The notes beneath the pieces are model-generated. The model saw only the letters and a list, made by a program, of their open reading frames with translations, was not told the origin of the DNA and did no database searches. A DNA stretch of 5,502 nt, taken from Nitrospinaceae bacterium (GTDB taxonomy: Bacteria > Nitrospinota > Nitrospinia > Nitrospinales > VA-1). Shown piece by piece: positions 1 through 4,278 of the stretch (positions are counted from its first letter, which is position 1; each line of letters starts with the position of its first letter). The stretch spans positions 1 to 5,502 of the forward strand of contig JAESTE010000139.1 in the NCBI GenBank assembly GCA_016763735.1, in the 5' to 3' direction. A program made the position numbers and the translations under genes.

Positions 1-115
1 GACCTCGCGGTCAAGCCCTTGCCATTCGCTAGTCGTTATCGTCTAATCACAACATGGTGTTCGACGGTGATCTTCCTACAGAGGACTTTCACCTCATTAG
101 TTCATGCCCATGCTG
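1..115. other. Sequence left of the attC-like site, no gene assigned
   Basis: No complete gene can be supported here. On the plus strand one frame stays open from base 1 to a TGA at 178-180, running through the foldback, which is common for spurious frames across attC sites. The other two frames stop at 30-32 (TAG) and 44-46 (TAA), and either could be the 3' end of an upstream cassette gene. Two short hairpins are visible: GGTGA (66-70) with TCACC (89-93), and GCCCA (106-110) with TGGGC (114-118) around a 3-base loop. The TAA at 44-46 lies inside GTCTAAT (41-47), which resembles the left attC core RYYYAAC with one mismatch, so this stretch may be the left part of a long attC site. Confidence 0.3.
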
Positions 116-191
116 GGCGCACACAAATCAAACCAGCAAGGGCCTGCGGCCGGGACGCGCTAACGCGCGCCCCTGTTTGAGGCGTTAGGTG
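116..191 (+). mobile_element. attC: Integron attC-like recombination site (right half well preserved)
   Basis: The right end reads GGCGTTAGGTGCA. GTTAGGT at 184-190 fits the attC right core GTTRRRY, in which the integron integrase exchanges strands next to the first G. Inside it, CTGTTTGA (173-180) pairs with TCAAACCAG (128-136) apart from one unpaired C, as expected for the L boxes with an extrahelical base. The apex GGGACGCG/CGCGCGCCC (152-172) folds around CTAA, and GGCC-TGC-GGCC (141-151) forms a side hairpin. The expected left core is poor: the bases just left of the L box (about 118-124) do not match RYYYAAC. Either the site is degenerate or the real left core is GTCTAAT at 41-47, which would make a site of about 150 bp. 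The gene starting just to the right has the spacing of an integron cassette. No integrase gene is in the window. Confidence 0.55.
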
Positions 192-200
192 CACATCATA

Positions 201-596
201 ATGCAGTTAAGAATTAGGGAAAGCCAAAATAGCCAAGCTCCTTTTCATGATGGAATGCATGAAGAGAAAGTACGCCTACTTGTTGACTGCAATAAATGTG
301 GGCACAGATTCGACGAAAATCTGCTGTCAAGTCTTGATAAAGGAGAGCAGTGGTATCGCTCCCTGATGGAGTCCGAGCAAAGGTATATTGCAAAAGAATT
401 TGGCTATAAATTTGAAATCGTAGGCCCAAACAATATCCCTTACGCTCGATTCAAAAATGGTAACGTAGTATATTTCATAGATCTTCTATGCCCGAAATGT
501 AATACGCTTACATTGGCTGTGGTAGATTTCTATGAAATGCAGCCAGCACGCTATATAGCAACTTTAGCCGGTGTCGCTGAAATGGAGGCGACGTAA
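201..596 (+). CDS. Hypothetical CxxC zinc-ribbon-like protein, integron cassette gene
   Basis: This encodes a 131-residue soluble protein that I do not recognise. Two cysteine pairs, CNKC (about residues 30-33) and CPKC (97-100), each sit at the start of a short segment typical of zinc knuckles (CNKCGH, CPKCNT), so together they could bind one zinc ion. The region between them is charged and probably helical, followed by strands. No signal peptide or membrane segment is seen. ATG at 201 is chosen as the start. A GTG at 189 is in frame but lies on the last bases of the attC core, whereas AGGTG at 187-191 sits 9 bases before the ATG and can act as its ribosome binding site. The position directly behind the attC-like core is typical of a cassette gene; the matching downstream attC is not visible. 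Being a real gene is likely; the function is unknown. Confidence 0.7.
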   Translation: MQLRIRESQNSQAPFHDGMHEEKVRLLVDCNKCGHRFDENLLSSLDKGEQWYRSLMESEQRYIAKEFGYKFEIVGPNNIPYARFKNGNVVYFIDLLCPKCNTLTLAVVDFYEMQPARYIATLAGVAEMEAT

Positions 597-607
597 TATC
601 ATTACCA

Positions 608-639
608 GGGACAGACACTCTCAATATCCCAAGTTTTTT
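608..639 (+). terminator. Weak candidate terminator after the zinc-ribbon gene
   Basis: GGGA (608-611) can pair with TCCC (627-630), and six T residues follow at 634-639. The stem is only four pairs with a long loop, so termination strength is doubtful. It lies 11 bases after the stop codon of the gene at 201-596. Confidence 0.2.
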
Positions 640-704
640 CTATAAACCAGCGTTAAAACAATACGACGCACCAACACTTGCCAGTATGCTAGTTAACAAT
701 TTCT

Positions 705-1048
705 TTAATTTTGTCGGCGAATCAACATAGATACCCAACGTATCCGTATGGGAAAAAGCGCCAAGGTTAACGCTATCAACAATAATACTTGCCAAGGAAC
801 ACAGCGCTTCAATAATATCCCCAGCAACTTATCAGCCAGTACAACATCACAGGTAATTTGCCCAGCAAGCTGTGCGACGAACGTAAATTCACTGTTTGCC
901 AAATCGAGAGTTGGCGAGATCACAACACCATTATCTCGCACAACAATTAATGTAACAGCTCCGTCATGTACTTTATAGTTTAGCGTTGGAGCATCGATTA
1001 AAATTGGAGAGACTTTCGAATATATTCAACATCATTTTCACCAAACAT
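705..1048 (-). pseudogene. Possible frameshifted gene for a protein with a C-terminal membrane anchor
   Basis: On the minus strand a frame open from 1024 to the TAA at 705-707 gives about 105 residues that look protein-like: a mixed strand-rich part (including DGAVTLIVVRDNGVVISP), then a hydrophobic segment (VLLLIALTLALFPI) followed by Arg-rich residues, as in a C-terminal membrane anchor. The only good upstream ATG (1046-1048) begins MFGENDVEYIRKS in another frame and stops at 998-1000. Joining it to the long frame needs a one-base shift near 1005-1024. Without the join the longest frame starts at a GTG (939-941) and has 78 residues. No ribosome binding site is visible before the ATG. I do not recognise the family. 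It could be a decayed gene or a chance open frame; the plus-strand frame at 748-978 is judged its shadow. Confidence 0.3.
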
Positions 1049-1071
1049 AAAAAGAGCCACTATGGGCGGCT
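1049..1071 (-). terminator. Second hairpin followed by a T-run, minus strand
   Basis: Read on the minus strand, AGCCGC pairs with GTGGCT (1055-1071, one G-T pair) around a 5-base loop, then C and five T residues (1049-1053) follow. It lies 19 bases beyond the stronger terminator at 1090-1115 and could act as a back-up for the gene at 1156-2271. It also ends at the ATG of the possible pseudogene at 705-1048. Confidence 0.4.
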
Positions 1072-1103
1072 TTGGTAAATTCCAAGCGTAAAAAAAGCCG
1101 CCC
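1064..1103. repeat. Perfect 10-bp inverted repeat overlapping two hairpins
   Basis: GGGCGGCTTT (1064-1073) is the exact reverse complement of AAAGCCGCCC (1094-1103), 20 bases apart. Just inside the left arm, TTGG (1072-1075) can pair with CCAA (1082-1085). The arms are shared with the two separate terminator hairpins, so the long stem and the two short ones cannot form together. Confidence 0.6.
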
Positions 1104-1115
1104 CGAGGGACAGCT
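1090..1115 (-). terminator. Rho-independent terminator of the 1156-2271 gene
   Basis: On the minus strand AGCTGTCC pairs with GGGCGGCT (1096-1115, eight pairs, two of them G-T) around a CTCG loop, and T residues follow directly (complement of the A-run at 1090-1096). It starts about 40 bases after the stop codon of the minus-strand gene at 1156-2271. Confidence 0.75.
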
Positions 1116-1155
1116 CGCCTAAAAGCTATTTAAAACGATGTGAACTGTCAACACA

Positions 1156-2271
1156 CTATGTTCCCCACGCTAAACACTCCCCCATAAGCTCTACGACATC
1201 TTTGCCAAGCCCACGACGATCTTTCAACCGCCTTACCCCTTCAAACTGCCGTACAGCACTCGAAGCATCGTACCCCCTTCGACACGCATACCCAGAAGTT
1301 CTTCTGCAAGGTTTAATATTGTCAACATCGACATTAATATCTCCTGGATACAAAAAATCATCCCAGTCAATTAGTCGAACTGACTCATTTAGCGGCATAG
1401 GTGTAGCAGAATTACTGAAACGCATCCCCTTTACATAGCCATCAAAAAAACAATATAAATTTTGAGGCTCGGCCTTAGGCTCCTTCGCCCTGAATCCATA
1501 AACGGGTGACTTATCAACATGCTCGCCTTTCCCATAAAACTGCGTCCATACATATTCACCAGAACTTATAACCCCAATACTTGGATAGCACTTATATAGG
1601 TATACATTTACCTCAATTTGTTTTGTGTCTTTAATCTTCTTTAAATAGCTGATGCTCTCGACAATATCTTTTCGAACTTCTTCCCTAGTAATATCGCTTC
1701 TACACACTGCGCGAAGTCTCGTTGCATCGCAAGTGATATCCGGATCAAGGAGAAAAACATTAATTCGCTCTCTAATTGATTCGAGCGTATCTTGGAGAAG
1801 AGACTCAGGCCTTCCAAATGTAGAAAAACCCGTAGCCGAAATTATTGATATTTCATTTCGGCTTTTACACGATTTTTGAACATCGCACTTAAAGCGATCA
1901 ACTTCCGACTGACTGCAACTTCCCATATCTTCCAGTAAATTACACAAACCGGCGACTCTTGCCATATTCGCATATCGCCTAAGAATAGTGATTTTCCACC
2001 GTAAACTTTTTTCCCACACCAGCCGTACAGTGATCCTCCATACAGGAAAAAAAGCTATTACTACCATAAATAACACATAGTGATTACTCATAGTGTTAAC
2101 AAAAACATCAAGCAACTTGGATCCATCGGTAAAGCAATATTGAATGAGAGAGAATACGAAAGCACCAATGACAGAGAACACTATTGACCAAACAGATAAT
2201 TTGGTAAAACTGTCTGTTTTAAAAACTGACCGAATAGCTAACGAGGTAGAGCTATCTTTAAAAATAGGCAC
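1156..2271 (-). CDS. Two-TM membrane protein with a cytosolic domain of possible PLD-like type
   Basis: This encodes 371 residues. Two hydrophobic segments (about 27-47 and 64-86) are followed by a basic patch, so the remaining ~285 residues are probably cytosolic. Residues 139-175 read ISIISATGFSTFG, then a helix and INVFLLDPD. Later come YPSIGVISSGEYVWTQFYG (229-247), DKSPVYGF (253-260) and NLYCFFDGYVKGM (271-283). This order resembles C-terminal phospholipase-D-like sensor or effector domains by memory of the pattern only. No HxK(x)4D catalytic motif is present, so nuclease or lipase activity is not claimed. The last 50 residues are Arg-rich. The start is GTG at 2271, with only a weak GGA nine bases upstream; an in-frame TAG at 2290-2292 limits any extension. 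It is 36 bp behind the 64-residue gene and probably co-transcribed. A terminator follows. A membrane-tethered stress or defence effector is one possibility. Confidence 0.75.
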   Translation of the reverse strand: MPIFKDSSTSLAIRSVFKTDSFTKLSVWSIVFSVIGAFVFSLIQYCFTDGSKLLDVFVNTMSNHYVLFMVVIAFFPVWRITVRLVWEKSLRWKITILRRYANMARVAGLCNLLEDMGSCSQSEVDRFKCDVQKSCKSRNEISIISATGFSTFGRPESLLQDTLESIRERINVFLLDPDITCDATRLRAVCRSDITREEVRKDIVESISYLKKIKDTKQIEVNVYLYKCYPSIGVISSGEYVWTQFYGKGEHVDKSPVYGFRAKEPKAEPQNLYCFFDGYVKGMRFSNSATPMPLNESVRLIDWDDFLYPGDINVDVDNIKPCRRTSGYACRRGYDASSAVRQFEGVRRLKDRRGLGKDVVELMGECLAWGT

Positions 2272-2307
2272 TGTTTTTCGTCCACTGAACTAACTAAGGA
2301 AGAAGTA

Positions 2308-2502
2308 CTATTTATTAATGGAGATATAGCCTTTAAGCTTCTCAAATGGATAAACTATTAAAAGAAATCGATAGAACGCTTTTTCTATCTTCTCAGGCTT
2401 ATTATCAACCCAACGAGAAAAACAGATAACAAGCACCGAATAAATTGATAACCAAATTATAGGGAAGTAAGCACCAAACGTAAGGCTACTCAAAAAATCC
2501 AT
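2308..2502 (-). CDS. Small hypothetical membrane protein (64 aa)
   Basis: The product has one clear membrane segment (about residues 10-28, AYFPIIWLSIYSVLVICFS), then RWVDNKPEKIEK, then a shorter hydrophobic stretch (43-53) and a basic tail with KLKG. The basic residues after the first segment favour an outside N-terminus with the C-terminus in the cytosol. ATG at 2500-2502 has AAGGG (2509-2513) six bases upstream, a good ribosome binding site. It lies 36 bp before the 371-residue two-TM gene on the same strand, so the two are likely an operon and possibly membrane partners. I do not recognise a family. Confidence 0.6.
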   Translation of the reverse strand: MDFLSSLTFGAYFPIIWLSIYSVLVICFSRWVDNKPEKIEKAFYRFLLIVYPFEKLKGYISINK

Positions 2503-2659
2503 TTCTAACCCTTAATAATAGAAAATGTTTATACACAATCCATATCCGCCTTACTTTGTGTGTAATAACCAGACCCACATCAACAGATACCAACACTTTC
2601 TGGCGTGAGTAAAGAAAGAAAAGCACACCAAACAGGAAAAAGCAATTTTTCACTCTCTA

Positions 2660-2688
2660 GGTATACTGTACAGCGCGCATAATAACAA
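2660..2688 (-). promoter_or_regulatory. Candidate sigma-70 promoter for the minus-strand pair
   Basis: On the minus strand TTGTTA (2683-2688) and TATACC (2660-2665) are separated by exactly 17 bases. Each matches four of six consensus positions. Transcription from about 2653 would give a leader of roughly 150 bases before the ATG at 2502. Nothing better was seen closer to the gene. This is a pattern match only. Confidence 0.3.
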
Positions 2689-2721
2689 ATAGCTAAGAAT
2701 AAACTCGAATGTTACCTACTT

Positions 2722-2761
2722 TTAATTATGGGTGTTTCCATCAAACAAACAATATAATTAA
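2722..2761. repeat. Nested inverted repeat (potential RNA hairpin)
   Basis: TTAATTAT (2722-2729) is the perfect reverse complement of ATAATTAA (2754-2761). Inside, TGTTT (2733-2737) and AAACA (2743-2747) pair around CCATC. Together they can form one interrupted hairpin. No T-run follows on either strand, so it is not a standard terminator. It lies 27 bases beyond the stop of the 30-codon frame at 2788-2880 and could stabilise its 3' end or be a protein-binding site. Confidence 0.45.
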
Positions 2762-2787
2762 CTGGTATGAAAACCAAATCTTCTAAC

Positions 2788-2880
2788 CTATTTCAAATCA
2801 CTAGCAGTGATAGACCATTTAATGACTTCAAACAACCTCCCAATTAACACAATACTAAGGCCAGCTATCACTAACTTCAT
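2788..2880 (-). CDS. Small hydrophobic peptide (30 aa), candidate membrane peptide or toxin
   Basis: ATG at 2878-2880 opens a 30-residue frame ending in TAG at 2788-2790. The sequence begins MKLVIAGLSIVLIG and continues RLFEVIKWSITASDLK: one membrane-spanning stretch, then an amphipathic charged tail. GGAGG (2888-2892) sits seven bases upstream, the best ribosome binding site in the window, and a -10-like box (2904-2909) lies just above it. The start resembles small type I toxins of the Ibs kind in composition, but the tail is longer and no antisense RNA has been shown. It could also be a small regulator or partner of the neighbouring membrane proteins. The frame is too short for most gene finders. 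Evidence for translation is the start region alone. Confidence 0.5.
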   Translation of the reverse strand: MKLVIAGLSIVLIGRLFEVIKWSITASDLK

Positions 2881-2887
2881 TTCTATG

Positions 2888-2892
2888 CCTCC
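2888..2892 (-). promoter_or_regulatory. Strong ribosome binding site GGAGG
   Basis: GGAGG on the minus strand lies seven bases before the ATG at 2880. It is a full Shine-Dalgarno core at ideal spacing and is the main reason to accept the 30-codon frame as a gene. Confidence 0.55.
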
Positions 2893-2903
2893 GATACAGC
2901 ACA

Positions 2904-2909
2904 ATTGTA
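2904..2909 (-). promoter_or_regulatory. Possible -10 box for the small hydrophobic peptide
   Basis: TACAAT on the minus strand matches five of six positions of TATAAT. No -35 box is seen at 16-18 bases. It overlaps the palindrome ACAATTGT (2901-2908). A start near 2897 would give a leader of under 20 bases carrying GGAGG. Confidence 0.25.
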
Positions 2910-2979
2910 CAGTTTACGAATTGCGATCCGCCCGCTAGCCTTATCGCACAATTCATACTGCAATTTTTGGCGACTCACT

Positions 2980-3375
2980 ATGCAAAATAACCCTAATCAA
3001 TTTCAACCTGGGCGAATGTGTGCTGCTCTTACTGCCTGCTTACTTTTTATGGGAGCAGCTGCAATATACACAGGAAAAATCAGTCCCACATTTTTCTCAC
3101 CAACATTAATAGCAGGCGAGACAAGAACCCAACGTATCGAAAAACAATTTTCCCCACGGGATGGGTCACACAGAAACGTTGAAAAAAGTATTATCAAAGC
3201 CATGCACGACCCCAACTCTTATAAGCATGATGAGACTTCATACACGGATAAAAAAGACCACCTTATCATCATCACAAGCTACCGAGAGAAAAATTCTTTT
3301 GGGACAACTATAAAAAATCGAGTAAAAGCAAAAGTCGACTTAGATGGGCGAATTATCGAGATCACAAACTACTAG
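2980..3375 (+). CDS. Hypothetical membrane-anchored or exported protein (131 aa)
   Basis: After a short polar N-terminus (MQNNPNQFQPGR) a hydrophobic segment (about residues 13-31, CAALTACLLFMGAAAIY) forms a signal anchor or signal peptide. The rest is soluble and probably periplasmic. The C-terminal half (about 67-128: VEKSIIKAMHDPNSYKHDE, then DHLIIITSYREKNSFG, then VKAKVDLDGRIIEI) has the pattern of a small alpha-beta domain seen in many exported proteins of unknown function, with the recognisable features 'DPxSYK' and 'KNSFG'; this likeness is from memory. ATG at 2980 is chosen because an upstream TTG at 2905 would add 25 residues without a membrane-protein logic or ribosome binding site. 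The ribosome binding site before the ATG is weak (TTGG about 10 bases upstream). It is divergent from the 30-codon gene and convergent with the TetR gene. No clear terminator is seen at 3376-3433. Confidence 0.65.
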   Translation: MQNNPNQFQPGRMCAALTACLLFMGAAAIYTGKISPTFFSPTLIAGETRTQRIEKQFSPRDGSHRNVEKSIIKAMHDPNSYKHDETSYTDKKDHLIIITSYREKNSFGTTIKNRVKAKVDLDGRIIEITNY

Positions 3376-3433
3376 CTGTTCGATCAGAGTGTAATGCGGC
3401 CTATTAATGTATCAAATAATTAACGCGTAAAAG

Positions 3434-4234
3434 CTACTTGCCTTCATTACTGCCACTATTTTCCTTTGCCAATTGATCAACCATCGCCGCAACACCGGCG
3501 GACACAACACGAAGAGTGGTTTCGTTATTGGCTTTCTTAATTAACCAATCGCGCATAGGCCCAAAGGCGGCTAAATATATAATCACCTGCGCTATGACTT
3601 CCAAAGTGGGATCGTCAGCCGGCAGCTGCGTGAAGCTCTCCAATTGTGACATCAATTCTTTGGCGATTGCTTTTTCTCTCGCCCGCATGGCTTTGCGATC
3701 ATCGTCTTGCAAATAGGGGACGGTTCGGTAGGCTAATAAGGTGCCTTGGCGTTTTTTACTCCAGGTATCACGAAAATAATTTGCCACATTCTCCTGCAAC
3801 GATAAATCGCTGTCATTTTCCAAGCGTTGCGCCAAAGTCGGAACGTCGGGCCGGAACCACTGCTTATTGAGTAAGCGCCTTAGAATATCGTTTTTGTTGG
3901 CAATGTAGTCATAAATACTGGCTTGATTAACACCGGACTTGGCGCAAATATCTCTAATAGTGGTAGAGGCAAAACCTTTTTCCAAAAACAATGTCAGCGC
4001 CGCTTCGCAAATCTGATCGCGGCGTTGTTCCACCAAAGCAGTGTTTTGAACATTATTGACGATGGCTTCGGAAAGAGGCTCGTCAGGATTTTTTTTGCTG
4101 TGTTTGCGCTTATTTGTCGACGTGTTTTGTCTGTTGCTTGATGTTGCCAAACAAAGTCTCCCCGTATTAGTCGTTTCGGAACCCGTATTTTGTGGATGCT
4201 CATCAGAGATTGTCAAGTCTTGACCTGAAATCAT
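3434..4234 (-). CDS. TetR/AcrR-family transcriptional repressor
   Basis: The longest frame has 266 residues. Residues 71-118 are a typical TetR DNA-binding domain: RRDQICEAALTLFLEKGF (helix 1), TTIRDICAKSGV (helix 2), then NQASIYDYIANKNDIL with the recognition helix and the 'Y.Y..NK..IL' signature. Residues 125-255 form the helical ligand-binding and dimer domain. The first ~65 residues are Ser/Thr/Asn-rich and unusual for the family, which normally starts 5-20 residues before helix 1. The ATG at 4234 has only a weak ribosome binding site. A TTG at 4148-4150 (residue 29) has GGGGAG seven bases upstream and gives 238 residues, so it may be the true start. It is divergent from the biotin carboxylase, and two palindromes near the shared 5' region suggest autoregulation and control of that gene. 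The ligand is unknown; an acyl-CoA or fatty acid is a guess from context. Confidence 0.9.
   Translation of the reverse strand: MISGQDLTISDEHPQNTGSETTNTGRLCLATSSNRQNTSTNKRKHSKKNPDEPLSEAIVNNVQNTALVEQRRDQICEAALTLFLEKGFASTTIRDICAKSGVNQASIYDYIANKNDILRRLLNKQWFRPDVPTLAQRLENDSDLSLQENVANYFRDTWSKKRQGTLLAYRTVPYLQDDDRKAMRAREKAIAKELMSQLESFTQLPADDPTLEVIAQVIIYLAAFGPMRDWLIKKANNETTLRVVSAGVAAMVDQLAKENSGSNEGK
4158..4163 (-). promoter_or_regulatory. Ribosome binding site for an alternative TTG start of the TetR gene
   Basis: GGGGAG on the minus strand is seven bases before the in-frame TTG at 4148-4150. It is much better than anything before the ATG at 4234, and it decides the start if transcription begins near or below the ATG. 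Confidence 0.45.
4212..4224. promoter_or_regulatory. Palindrome 1, candidate TetR operator
   Basis: GTCAAG-T-CTTGAC is a perfect 6-1-6 inverted repeat. TetR-family repressors commonly bind palindromes of about this size next to their own gene. It lies 55 bp upstream of the carboxylase ATG and inside the annotated N-terminus of the TetR gene if that starts at 4234, but upstream of it if it starts at 4150. A TTGTCA (4210-4215) with TAGTAT (4235-4240) at 19 bases could be a weak plus-strand promoter overlapped by it. Confidence 0.5.
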
Positions 4235-4260
4235 TAGTATTTTAACCTGACGCTTGTCAG
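4233..4260 (-). promoter_or_regulatory. Candidate promoter of the TetR gene
   Basis: On the minus strand CTGACA (4255-4260, five of six matches to TTGACA) and ACTAAT (4233-4238, four of six) are 16 bases apart. The -10 box touches the ATG at 4232-4234, so transcription would start below that ATG. This would favour the TTG start at 4150. The -35 box lies in palindrome 2, fitting autorepression. Confidence 0.3.
4247..4260. promoter_or_regulatory. Palindrome 2, candidate TetR operator
   Basis: CTGAC-GCTT-GTCAG is a perfect 5-4-5 inverted repeat in the 44-bp gap between the TetR ATG and the carboxylase ATG. Its centre is about 35 bp from palindrome 1, and the motif ACCTGA occurs beside both (4223-4228 and 4245-4250, 22 bp apart), which would put two repressor dimers on one face of the DNA. 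Confidence 0.5.
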
Positions 4261-4278
4261 TTTTAGAAGAAGAGCCCT

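Noticed and set aside
647..662. GCGTTAAAAC as the right core of a second attC
   Set aside because: GTTAAAA breaks the last position of GTTRRRY and no matching left core or foldback is present.
748..978. Plus-strand open frame of 76 codons
   Set aside because: Low-complexity Asn/Ser/Thr composition and no ribosome binding site; it lies opposite a more protein-like minus-strand frame.
1156..2271. Active phospholipase D / HKD nuclease
   Set aside because: No HxK(x)4D motif; the nearest string, HVDK at 251-254, does not fit the spacing.
2663..2674. CTGTACAG as a LexA (SOS) box
   Set aside because: LexA boxes of this group need eight bases between CTGT and ACAG; here there are none.
2905..2979. 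TTG at 2905 as start of the 131-aa exported protein
   Set aside because: No ribosome binding site, and the extra 25 residues lack the look of a signal sequence; ATG at 2980 directly precedes a normal signal anchor.
731..3139. Twelve-base match ACCCAACGTATC at about 733 and 3126
   Set aside because: A single 12-mer match is expected by chance in a window this long, and the flanks do not align.
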